In this document: in pieces, positions 1 to 6,208 of the stretch
How the letters are laid out: the number at the start of each line of letters is the position of its first letter
Position numbering within the stretch: position 1 is the stretch's first letter
Source of the DNA: Tissierellaceae bacterium
GTDB lineage: Bacteria; Bacillota; Clostridia; Tissierellales; Tissierellaceae
DNA: 6,309 nt
Assembly (NCBI GenBank): GCA_029264075.1
Contig: JARICQ010000129.1
Coordinates: forward strand, 1-6,309
Reading direction: 5' to 3'
Notes under the pieces: model-generated
Told to the model about the DNA's origin: nothing
What the model saw: the letters and a program-made list of their open reading frames with translations, nothing else
The model's database searches: none
Made by a program: the position numbers and the translations under genes

Positions 1-487
1 GTCCTATGGCAAGTACTTTTGCACCCTTTGCTTCTTCATCCAATATCTCTGTAGTCTCAGTTAAGGTCTTGCCCCATAGATGTTCCGCATCCCTTATTTC
101 TACACTATCATCATCTACATATAGGTAAACTGGCTTGTCAGCCTTTCCTTCAAATATTACCAAATCATAGCCTGTAGCCTTGAATTTAGGTCCCCACTGG
201 CCACCTGAATTTGCTATTGCTATGGTTCCTGTTAGAGGTGATTTTGTGATTACCATATATCTACCAGATGTCGGCAGTGGTGCTCCTGTAAGCCCACCTG
301 TAGCTACTATCAATTTATTTTCTTCACTAAAGGGGTCTACATTTGCTGGTACTTCATCCATCATTATCTTAACTCCAAGCCCTCTTGATCCCAGATACTT
401 TTTAGCCACTTCAAAATCTAAATCCTCTGCCTTGTAAGTTCTATCTGTTAAATTAACCCTTAGTATCTTACCCATATAACCATACAT
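1..487 (-). CDS. aor: Aldehyde:ferredoxin oxidoreductase, N-terminal part (cut by window edge)
   Basis: Oxidises aldehydes to carboxylates (possibly also the reverse), passing electrons to ferredoxin in the cytoplasm; the active site holds a tungsten or molybdenum bis-pterin and a 4Fe-4S cluster. The 162 codons visible start MYGYMGKILRVNLT and run without a break to the left edge. They match the family's N-terminal domain as I remember it from the Pyrococcus enzyme: LGSRGLG (32-38), LTGAPLPTSGRY (66-77), TKSPLTG (81-87), ANSGGQWG (92-99) and the EIRDAEHLWGK segment (130-140). Arg76 and Asn93 fall at the numbers of the pterin and metal-site contacts known in the archaeal protein. The cluster-binding cysteines lie in the part that is missing. 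The ATG at 487 has AGGAGG (496-501) eight bases upstream. A sigma-54 promoter lies just before it. It is the likely client of the two MoeA proteins upstream. Subfamily (AOR, FOR, GOR, WOR) cannot be settled from the N-terminus alone, although similarity to AOR proper is strongest. Confidence 0.93.
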   Translation of the reverse strand, partial: MYGYMGKILRVNLTDRTYKAEDLDFEVAKKYLGSRGLGVKIMMDEVPANVDPFSEENKLIVATGGLTGAPLPTSGRYMVITKSPLTGTIAIANSGGQWGPKFKATGYDLVIFEGKADKPVYLYVDDDSVEIRDAEHLWGKTLTETTEILDEEAKGAKVLAIG

Positions 488-533
488 AATAAAAGCCTCC
501 TTTTTTTATATCTTTATCTCTATCCATAATACA

Positions 534-551
534 ATGCAATAAAGAGGCCAA
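534..551 (-). promoter_or_regulatory. Sigma-54 (-24/-12) promoter of the oxidoreductase gene
   Basis: Read on the minus strand this is TTGGCCTCTTTATTGCAT. It has the invariant GG (549-548) and GC (537-536) separated by exactly ten bases, with the flanking TTGGC and TTGCAT also matching the TTGGCAC-N5-TTGCAT consensus. Only two of the informative positions differ. Predicted transcription start is near 524, giving a leader of about 37 bases that contains the AGGAGG ribosome binding site. The adjacent upstream gene encodes a sigma-54 activator with an intact GAFTGA loop, which makes a chance match less likely. Confidence 0.87.
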
Positions 552-619
552 TATTAGATTATTGAGTTAATTTATAATAATATAATAGGAATATCTTGTA
601 AATTTAGTCTGACTTAAAA

Positions 620-654
620 TTAGTAGCCCTATATGCCCTTGACTAGGCTATTAG
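620..654. repeat. Imperfect inverted repeat (weak stem-loop)
   Basis: TTAGTAGCC (620-628) and GGCTATTAG (646-654) are complementary at seven of nine positions around a 17-base loop. On the minus strand the stem is followed after two bases by TTTT. It could be a weak terminator ending transcripts from the upstream operon before the sigma-54 promoter, or a protein site; the long loop and short T-run make either uncertain. Confidence 0.3.
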
Positions 655-658
655 ATTT

Positions 659-701
659 AAAAAATAATTTTGAAAATATAAGGTAAAACAAAAAATAATT
701 T
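659..701. repeat. A-tract direct repeat pair, 12 bases, 31-base period
   Basis: AAAAAATAATTT occurs at 659-670 and again, perfectly, at 690-701. The start-to-start distance of 31 bases is close to three helical turns, and shorter A-tracts lie between (673-676 and 685-688). Phased A-tracts curve DNA. This stretch sits between the candidate activator sites and the sigma-54 promoter, where a bend would help looping. In such an AT-rich gap some repetition is expected by chance. Confidence 0.5.
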
Positions 702-710
702 AAAGTGAAA

Positions 711-725
711 GCTCTAGTCTAGAGA
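711..725. promoter_or_regulatory. Candidate upstream activator site, copy 1
   Basis: Plus strand GCTCTA-GTC-TAGAGA, containing a perfect dyad of five bases each side of a three-base centre (CTCTA/TAGAG). The centre is about 194 bases upstream of the predicted sigma-54 start site. This distance suits activators that act by DNA looping. The match to the second dyad at 803-817 is what makes it notable. That the neighbouring regulator binds it is inference. Confidence 0.5.
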
Positions 726-802
726 ATCTTTATATAAATTTTAATTTTTATCTTTTACCCGCTCTATTATTTATCTATCAATCGCTCCAAATGATTACAA
801 AA

Positions 803-817
803 GGTCTATTTTAGAGC
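803..817. promoter_or_regulatory. Candidate upstream activator site, copy 2
   Basis: Plus strand GGTCTA-TTT-TAGAGC; on the minus strand GCTCTA-AAA-TAGACC. It has the same half-site and the same three-base centre as copy 1, with one mismatch in the six-base arms. The centre is about 286 bases upstream of the predicted start, 92 bases from copy 1. A lone half site GCTCTA, whose second half has decayed, lies between them at 761-766. Confidence 0.45.
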
Positions 818-847
818 AATGTTTTTTTAGCATAAAGTATCAATCAA

Positions 848-901
848 CTTGAGATATCATCCTAAAATTAATTTTATCAACTATTATTTAATGCTTGAGA
901 T
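848..901. repeat. Direct repeat CTTGAGAT, two copies
   Basis: CTTGAGAT is at 848-855 and 894-901, 46 bases apart, just downstream of the regulator stop codon. An AT palindrome AAAATTAATTTT (864-875) lies between them. No function can be assigned; possibly chance or a second set of binding sites. Confidence 0.35.
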
Positions 902-919
902 TATTCATTCTATAAAAAA

Positions 920-2290
920 CTAGCCTAAATCAAACTTATCCATCTTTCTATAGAGGGTATTTCTTGCTATTTCAAGTTCGCTTGCTGTCAATGTTATATT
1001 GTAGTCGTTTTTCTCTAGCATATAGCTTATATGGTTTTTTTCTATTTCTTCTAGTGCATATACCCTAGCTCTTTTTTCAGCTGAAATATCATTATCCTCT
1101 TGGAAGGATTTAAAATCTTCTTGTTTCTCATTCCCTTGTTGGAAGTTCTGACTTATCTTCCTATCTTCTAAAGCAAGAGCATTTTCAAGATCTCTTTCCT
1201 CCCTGTAGCTATCAATTATCTCTTCGGGAATATACTCTAAATTTATCAGTAGCTCTACTAGGTTTTCTAATTCTCTTACATTGCCTGGCCAATCATAAGC
1301 TAAGAGTATTTCCATTTCATCATTTGATATCTCTACTTTTCTTTTATTTAAGCTCTTAGATAATTTTTCCATGAAAAATTCTACTAGGGCTGGTAATTTC
1401 AAGGGGAGTACATTTAGTCTGTAGAATAAATCATCTCTAAAGTTTCCATCCCTAACTTCTTTCATCAGATCCTTGTTACTTGCTGCTATTATCCTAACAT
1501 CTACATAGTTTTGCTCTACAGAACCCACCCTAGAAACTATGCCTTCTTCAAGAACCCTCAATAGCCTAGTTTGTAAGTCTAGGGGCATTTCTCCAATTTC
1601 ATCTAAAAATATGGTCCCCTTGTCTGCAATTTCAAACTTACCAGCCTGTCCTTGTTTTCTCGCCCCCGTAAAGGCGCCACCTTCATAGCCAAAGAGCTCT
1701 GACTCTATAAGGCTAGCTGGTATAGCAGCTGCATTTATAGCTATAAATGGCATTTCCCCTCTACTGCTATAGTTGTGGATGGACTGGGCAAATATTTCTT
1801 TTCCAGTACCTGTTTCTCCTGTTATAAGGACTGTTGACTTTGAATCAGAGATTTTCTTTGCAAATTCTATAGTCCTTTGAAATATTTCACTCCTATATAT
1901 TATCTTGTCAAAGGAATAGATAGCAAGATTTGTTTGGATTCTAGCTGCCTGCTTTCTCTCTTTTTTTTGATCGCTAAAGAGATACAATATATCTGGCTCT
2001 TTATTGGCTCTTTCTATATAGTCCATGGATAGGGTGAATCTGAGCTTGTTTGTTTTTGACCTTACATATACTTCGCGGTCTTCAAATTCATTTTCATCTT
2101 CTAATATATTTTTCAAGCTCTTAAAATCTTCTAAGATTCTATCCATGCTTAAATTGTCAAGCTTACTCCATTTGTAGCCAAACATATCTAAAAACTTCTT
2201 ATTTACATTTTTAACTCTTCCCTTATTGTCTGATATTGCTATCCCCATGGGTATATTTTTAATTATTTCATCTACTCTATCAAAGCTCAA
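920..2290 (-). CDS. Sigma-54-dependent enhancer-binding regulator (PAS, AAA+, Fis-type HTH)
   Basis: Cytoplasmic transcription activator that hydrolyses ATP to open promoters bound by sigma-54 polymerase. Residues 1 to about 70 look like a PAS sensor ([26 protein letters not shown]); the ligand is unknown and no phosphoacceptor receiver domain is present. The AAA+ domain covers about 129-355: Walker A GETGTGKE (158-165), sigma-54 contact loop GAFTGA (205-210), Walker B TIFLDE (226-231), arginine-finger segment [10 protein letters not shown] (284-293) and WPGNVREL (334-341). After an acidic, glutamine-rich linker (about 362-405), a Fis-type HTH ends the protein (about 419-453). Oddly, the usual RERxEDIPLL stretch after LPAL (299-302) is missing, so the chain goes straight to VEFFMEKL. 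The start is TTG at 2290 with AGGTGG (2298-2303) seven bases upstream; the next in-frame ATG (residue 15) would cut into the PAS domain. It is third in the moeA operon and the sigma-54 promoter of the oxidoreductase is the obvious target (inference). Confidence 0.93.
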   Translation of the reverse strand: MSFDRVDEIIKNIPMGIAISDNKGRVKNVNKKFLDMFGYKWSKLDNLSMDRILEDFKSLKNILEDENEFEDREVYVRSKTNKLRFTLSMDYIERANKEPDILYLFSDQKKERKQAARIQTNLAIYSFDKIIYRSEIFQRTIEFAKKISDSKSTVLITGETGTGKEIFAQSIHNYSSRGEMPFIAINAAAIPASLIESELFGYEGGAFTGARKQGQAGKFEIADKGTIFLDEIGEMPLDLQTRLLRVLEEGIVSRVGSVEQNYVDVRIIAASNKDLMKEVRDGNFRDDLFYRLNVLPLKLPALVEFFMEKLSKSLNKRKVEISNDEMEILLAYDWPGNVRELENLVELLINLEYIPEEIIDSYREERDLENALALEDRKISQNFQQGNEKQEDFKSFQEDNDISAEKRARVYALEEIEKNHISYMLEKNDYNITLTASELEIARNTLYRKMDKFDLG

Positions 2291-2297
2291 ATTTTCA

Positions 2298-2303
2298 CCA
2301 CCT
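2298..2303 (-). promoter_or_regulatory. Ribosome binding site that fixes a TTG start
   Basis: AGGTGG on the minus strand, seven bases before the TTG at 2290. No ATG or GTG in frame lies at a suitable distance, so this site decides the start of the regulator gene. Confidence 0.75.
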
Positions 2304-2343
2304 AACTTTAGAATACTAACTTGAATACTATATCTATTAAATA

Positions 2344-4224
2344 CTAGATAAAGATTACTTGGCCTGTATTTTCAAATTCATATCCGCCTAACTCCCTTAC
2401 CCTATCTTGAAAGTCATCTGACCTCAAGATATCTATAAACTGGACTACTCTTTCATCACTTAGTTTTTCCTTTTCAACCAGGAAATCATAGTCTTCAAAG
2501 GTAAGAGGCTTAAAATCAAGATCCAATGCCCTAGCTGCTGAGTAAATGCCAAGACCTAGGCTTGCGCTTCCAGTCTTGACAGCTGTAGCAACTGCCATGT
2601 GAGTTGAAAGTTCTCTACTGTATCCCTCTATATCTTCTGGATTTATCCCTTCAATTTTAAGATGATAGTCAAGTAGGACCCTAGTACCAGCCCCTCTTTG
2701 TCTATTTACATAGACTATACCATCTCTTGTTAAATCCTTAAAATCATTTATGTCTTCTGGATTCCCCCTTTTAACTATAAATCCCTGCTGCCTTTTAACT
2801 CCCTTTATCAGGGCCATCTCCTTATCCTTGAAATACTTGTCCACATAGGATTTGTTATATTCTCCTGTATCTTCGTCTAAGAGGTGGATAGGAGATATAT
2901 GGCATTCTCCTCTCTTCATAGCTAGTATCCCTCCCATGCTTCCAACATGTCCTGATGTGAGGCTCATCATGTCTCCTAGTATATCCATAATCAAATCGTG
3001 GCTGCCTATGGATACAAGGGTTTCCTTTATCTTGTTTAGGGGTTTTAAAAGTTCTACCTTTACCCTATCTCCCGCATCTACACCTTCTACATTTCTAGGT
3101 ATTATGGCTATTCCATCTGCCTTTACTAGACTCATAGTCACTCCAGCCCCACTTGCTAGTGGAGTTGCGACTAATTTTCCATCTACATATCCCAGATTGA
3201 CACGCACTAGTTCTCTATTTTTAAGAGAAGAAACCATTTTCTTTGAGAGACTAGCTTCTACTGTTTCTTTTCTCTCTTCCTCTAGGCCAAAGTATTTTTC
3301 TATAAGCGGCTTTACGAATACATGGAAGACAAGATATGATGAGACTGGATATCCAGGTATTCCAATGACAGGCTTGTCATTTATGATTCCAAGAATAGTT
3401 GGCTTGCCTGGTTTCATTGCCACCCCATGGATAAATACCCTTCCAAGTTCTCTTATTATCTTAACTGTATAGTCTTCTGTACCAGCCGATGAGCCTGCAT
3501 TGATTAGCAGCATATCATTTTCATCTGTCGCCTTTAAAATAGTATCTTTTAATATCTGGTAATCATCTTTCACTGGAGCATATCTATTTGGAATAGCTCC
3601 AAGGATATTTATTTCATTTTCAAACACCCTAGAATTTGAGTCTATTATCTTGCCATCTTCTAGGTCAGATATCTTTTCAATTATCTCACTTCCTGTTGGA
3701 AGTATTCCTATTCTTGGCCTTTTATATACTTCTACACTTTCTACTCCGCCAGATAAAAGAGCTCCTATATCTATTGGCCTTATCCTGTGATGGGAGGCTA
3801 GGATCATCTCTGTAGCTACTATATCCTCTCCAATCTGCCTTACATGCTGCCAAGGATAGCTAGATTTTAGTATTTGAATTTGACCATCTCCAAGATCTAT
3901 CACGTCTTCTATCATGATTACCGAATCATATGGTTCCCTTATTTGCTTGCCAGTATTTATATATAAAAAATCTTCTCCCTCTCTAATGGTCTTAGGTGAG
4001 CTTTCTGTTGCCCCCCTTGTTGTAGATGACTTTACCTGTATACCATCCATAGCTGCTGAGTTGTAGTTTGGAGAGGAAACTTTGGCATTTATGGCCTTAA
4101 ATGTAATCCTGCCCAAACTGTCCAAGACATCTAGCTTTTCACTTTCATGTTTAATGGATACTTCCTTGTAATATTCACGCTTGGCCTTTTCTATCTCTAT
4201 ATTATCTATATAAATATCTCTCAT
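2344..4224 (-). CDS. moeA: MoeA-type molybdopterin metal transferase fused to a C-terminal PBP-like domain
   Basis: Residues 1 to about 395 are a complete MoeA, which inserts molybdate or tungstate into adenylylated pterin. Motifs are AAMDG (57-61), LPTGSE (175-180), NAGSSAGTEDYT (242-253), KPGKP (271-275) and IPGYPVSS (289-296). The usual GDE of the MoCF fold reads GSE, a change from its partner. About 403-626 resembles the periplasmic-binding-protein fold (the PBP_like type found attached to MoeA), with SIGSHD (405-410), GHVGSMGG (425-432), VNRQRGAGTR (506-515) and GLGIYSAARAL (557-567). There is no signal peptide, so this domain is cytoplasmic. It may bind molybdate, tungstate or a cofactor precursor, but which one is not known. 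The family's usual length without the extension is about 400 residues. ATG at 4224 has AGGAGGT (4231-4237) six bases upstream; that site contains the stop codon of the preceding moeA. Two MoeA copies beside a likely tungsten enzyme suggest one is tuned to tungsten (inference). Confidence 0.93.
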   Translation of the reverse strand: MRDIYIDNIEIEKAKREYYKEVSIKHESEKLDVLDSLGRITFKAINAKVSSPNYNSAAMDGIQVKSSTTRGATESSPKTIREGEDFLYINTGKQIREPYDSVIMIEDVIDLGDGQIQILKSSYPWQHVRQIGEDIVATEMILASHHRIRPIDIGALLSGGVESVEVYKRPRIGILPTGSEIIEKISDLEDGKIIDSNSRVFENEINILGAIPNRYAPVKDDYQILKDTILKATDENDMLLINAGSSAGTEDYTVKIIRELGRVFIHGVAMKPGKPTILGIINDKPVIGIPGYPVSSYLVFHVFVKPLIEKYFGLEEERKETVEASLSKKMVSSLKNRELVRVNLGYVDGKLVATPLASGAGVTMSLVKADGIAIIPRNVEGVDAGDRVKVELLKPLNKIKETLVSIGSHDLIMDILGDMMSLTSGHVGSMGGILAMKRGECHISPIHLLDEDTGEYNKSYVDKYFKDKEMALIKGVKRQQGFIVKRGNPEDINDFKDLTRDGIVYVNRQRGAGTRVLLDYHLKIEGINPEDIEGYSRELSTHMAVATAVKTGSASLGLGIYSAARALDLDFKPLTFEDYDFLVEKEKLSDERVVQFIDILRSDDFQDRVRELGGYEFENTGQVIFI

Positions 4225-4235
4225 GATTCTACCTC

Positions 4236-5462
4236 CTAAAGTAAGTATACCCTTCTCTCTTCACCCTTATATATGCCCTCTTCATGCATTTCCAATATTA
4301 TATATCCCTGGGATTTTGATAGTAGGCTTATCATCCCTGATTTTCCAAAAGTTGGCTCAGCATAATATCTGCCGTCCCTTAATTCGAGTTTTACCATCTG
4401 ATAGCTTGTTTTCCCAGGTGAGGATGGGAAATTAAAATCCATCACTGCATCTACAGAGCTCTCTATCTCCCTTGTTCCAAGTTTACTATTTATATAATCT
4501 TTTAGGAATGCATTGAATACAACTATAGAAGATACGGGATGGCCTGGAAGTCCTATTATCAACTTTCCCTCTCCCTCACCCATTATGGTAGGTTTACCAG
4601 GCTTGATGGACAAGCCATGAACAAAGACCCCGTCCCCATCAAAAGACTCTATTACCTTGTGGGTATAGTCTCTTGTCCCCACAGAACTTCCTCCAGATAT
4701 GAGGACTATATCTGAAATCCTTAAGGCTTCCTCTAGCCCTGATCTCAATAGCTCATAGTCATCTTTTATTATAGAAGAGCCAGAAACTTCTCCTCCTATA
4801 TCAGTGATTAGACTTTTCAAGGTGTAGTTGTTTATGTCTCTTATCTTGCCAGTTTCCAGTTTTTCATCTATGTCTATTATTTCATCACCTGTAGATATTG
4901 TATAAATCCTTGGTTTTTTATATACCCTTATCTTCCGAATGCCAAGGGCTGCTAGTACTCCTATCTCTTCTGTAGATATCCTTCTTCCCCTCTCAAGTAC
5001 AAGCTCACCTAGGCCTATATCGTCAGCCTTGTAGACTATGTTTTCACCTACAGCCACAGCCTTGTTGATTAGAAGGGTCTCCTCATCCATTTTCTCTGTG
5101 TTTTCTATCATTATCATGGCATCTGCAGATTTTGGCAGCATGCCACCAGTTGGAACATATAGGCTTTCTCCTGATTTTATATCTAGCCTTGCCTCTTCTC
5201 CCATCCTGACTTCTCCAATTATATCCAAGATGCTTGGAATGCTGTCACTGGCTCCGTGACTATCCGATGCTCTTATGGCGTATCCATCAACAGTTGACCG
5301 ATTAAATTCGGGAACATTTATATCAGATACTATATCTTCTGCCAGGATCCTATTTTTTATAATATCTATATCTACTTCTTCTACTCTAAACTTGTAGTCT
5401 GAAAAACGCTCCAATAGTAGTTTTTTAGCTTCTTCCACCGAAAGCACATTGAAAAACTCCAT
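4236..5462 (-). CDS. moeA: Molybdopterin molybdenumtransferase MoeA
   Basis: Catalyses the last step of metal-pterin cofactor synthesis in the cytoplasm, the insertion of molybdate or tungstate into MPT-AMP. At 408 residues it has the normal family length and layout: N-terminal MoeA domain (about 1-178), MoCF fold (about 183-325) and C-terminal beta domain (about 335-408). Recognisable motifs are STVDGYAIR (56-64), STGDEI (190-195), SGGSSVGTRDYT (256-267), KPGKP (287-291) and LPGHPVSS (305-312), so the active-site set appears intact. It is the first gene of the minus-strand operon, with the second MoeA 11 bases downstream. The ATG at 5462 has AGGTG (5468-5472) five bases upstream and a good TATAAT near 5495. 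It may be the general MoeA, with the fused copy specialised, or the reverse; sequence alone does not say. Confidence 0.96.
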   Translation of the reverse strand: MEFFNVLSVEEAKKLLLERFSDYKFRVEEVDIDIIKNRILAEDIVSDINVPEFNRSTVDGYAIRASDSHGASDSIPSILDIIGEVRMGEEARLDIKSGESLYVPTGGMLPKSADAMIMIENTEKMDEETLLINKAVAVGENIVYKADDIGLGELVLERGRRISTEEIGVLAALGIRKIRVYKKPRIYTISTGDEIIDIDEKLETGKIRDINNYTLKSLITDIGGEVSGSSIIKDDYELLRSGLEEALRISDIVLISGGSSVGTRDYTHKVIESFDGDGVFVHGLSIKPGKPTIMGEGEGKLIIGLPGHPVSSIVVFNAFLKDYINSKLGTREIESSVDAVMDFNFPSSPGKTSYQMVKLELRDGRYYAEPTFGKSGMISLLSKSQGYIILEMHEEGIYKGEERRVYLL

Positions 5463-5491
5463 CCTATCACCTTACCTTTCCCTTTACTTAT

Positions 5492-5497
5492 ATTATA
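5492..5497 (-). promoter_or_regulatory. Probable -10 box of the moeA operon
   Basis: Perfect TATAAT on the minus strand, predicting a start near 5485 and a leader of about 23 bases with the AGGTG site. The -35 region at 17 bases spacing (TGCTTA) is poor, so either an activator is needed or the match is partly chance. It suggests a sigma-70-type promoter for the cofactor genes and the regulator, in contrast to the sigma-54 promoter of the oxidoreductase. Confidence 0.5.
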
Positions 5498-5592
5498 CAC
5501 CTTTTCCAAGGGTCTAAGCATATTAAAATTTGCCCTATAGCCTCCTTCTATGAACTAGCCTAGATATTGTATCTACATATTTTCTATGATAG

Positions 5593-5598
5593 TATAAT
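5593..5598 (+). promoter_or_regulatory. Probable -10 box of the corrinoid adenosyltransferase gene
   Basis: Perfect TATAAT on the plus strand, giving a leader of about 80 bases. The best -35 candidate, TTGTAT (5567-5572), is 20 bases away and therefore weak. The box is overlapped by one arm of an inverted repeat, AGATATT (5562-5568) and AATATCT (5596-5602), which may be an operator or only AT-rich coincidence. The leader is too short for a cobalamin riboswitch and none is seen. Confidence 0.4.
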
Positions 5599-5685
5599 AT
5601 CTAAATGAGGGAAAAGATCTTCATGGATTAAGTCCCTATAGAAGAAGGACAAAATAAAATAAATTAAAAACAAGGTGGTAATCAA

Positions 5686-6201
5686 ATGGAAAAAGGATAT
5701 ATTCAAGTTTACACAGGAAATGGCAAGGGAAAGACTACAGCGGCACTAGGCCTATCACTAAGAGCAGTTTGTGCAGGGAAAAAAGTTCATTTCGGACAAT
5801 TTGTCAAGGGCATGGACTATAGTGAGCTTAAGGCTGTAGAATATCTTCCAAACTTTACTATAGCCCAATACGGAAGGGACTGCTTTATATTTAATAATCC
5901 CACAGATGAGGATATAAGGGTTGCCTGTAAGGGACTTAAGGAGATTGAAAAAATTCTTCAAGATGATATTCACGATGTCGTAGTTTTAGATGAATTAAAT
6001 ATAGCCCTTCACTACAGATTGTTTTCCTTGGAAGATGTGATGGAGGTTTTGGCTAAAAGAAAAAGGGACAAGGAGATAATCATCACGGGAAGATACGCTC
6101 CAGATGAAATAATAGAAATGGCAGATCTTGTAACTGAAATGAAAGAAGTCAAACACTATTATAAGAAGGGTGTAATGGCAAGGAAGGGTATAGAATCTTA
6201 A
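5686..6201 (+). CDS. Corrinoid adenosyltransferase, CobO/CobA/BtuR family
   Basis: Transfers the adenosyl group of ATP to the cobalt of a reduced corrinoid (cob(I)yrinic acid a,c-diamide or cob(I)alamin), in the cytoplasm. Evidence is the family's P-loop GNGKGKTT (11-18), the VLDELNIAL segment (100-108), TGRYAPDEIIEMADLVTEM (134-152) and the C-terminal KHYYKKG...GIE (156-170). At 171 residues it is shorter than the E. coli protein (about 196) because it lacks the N-terminal extension. It has the FVKGMDYSELKAVE variant (39-52) rather than the usual FIKG...GE, and ARKGIE where AQKGIE is common. ATG at 5686 has AGGTGG (5673-5678) seven bases upstream. It is divergent from the moeA operon with a 223-base shared spacer. 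No other cobalamin gene is in view, so a link with the tungsten module is only positional. Confidence 0.88.
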   Translation: MEKGYIQVYTGNGKGKTTAALGLSLRAVCAGKKVHFGQFVKGMDYSELKAVEYLPNFTIAQYGRDCFIFNNPTDEDIRVACKGLKEIEKILQDDIHDVVVLDELNIALHYRLFSLEDVMEVLAKRKRDKEIIITGRYAPDEIIEMADLVTEMKEVKHYYKKGVMARKGIES

Positions 6202-6208
6202 AAAGTTT

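Larger units (their letters stand above)
488..919. other. 432-base AT-rich regulatory gap between regulator and oxidoreductase genes
   Basis: No gene is seen here on either strand: open frames are very short and lack ribosome binding sites. On the minus strand, from regulator to oxidoreductase, it holds two copies of CTTGAGAT, two dyads and a half site built on GCTCTA, a pair of A-tract repeats, a weak stem-loop, the sigma-54 promoter and the ribosome binding site of the oxidoreductase. Its size and content suit enhancer-dependent control. I see no strong intrinsic terminator behind the regulator gene, so some read-through into the oxidoreductase gene is possible. Confidence 0.75.

Noticed and set aside
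180..437. Open frame on the plus strand, 85 codons
   Set aside because: It lies antisense to the clearly coding oxidoreductase N-terminus and its translation shows no family features.
864..875. AT palindrome AAAATTAATTTT as a terminator of the regulator gene
   Set aside because: It contains no G or C, so the hairpin would be too weak, and no T-run follows on the minus strand.
2852..3472. Open frame of 206 codons on the plus strand
   Set aside because: Antisense to the MoeA-PBP fusion gene, whose motifs fall throughout this stretch; the translated protein resembles nothing and has no ribosome binding site of note.
5528..5550. Possible second sigma-54 promoter before moeA on the minus strand (GG-N10-GC)
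   Set aside because: Only the two dinucleotides fit; GG stands where TT is expected before the GC and the -24 flank is AGGAGG rather than TGGCA. A TATAAT box is better placed.
5463..5550. Upstream short reading frame from an ATG near 5522 on the minus strand, with AGGAGG nearby
   Set aside because: The AGGAGG is about 19 bases from the ATG, too far for use, and the frame runs across the predicted moeA promoter into moeA out of frame.
5599..5685. Cobalamin riboswitch in the adenosyltransferase leader
   Set aside because: The leader is only about 80 bases and shows no B12-box-like sequence or multi-stem layout.
5758..5973. Open frame on the minus strand, 71 codons
   Set aside because: Antisense to the corrinoid adenosyltransferase, which has family motifs on both sides and in the middle.
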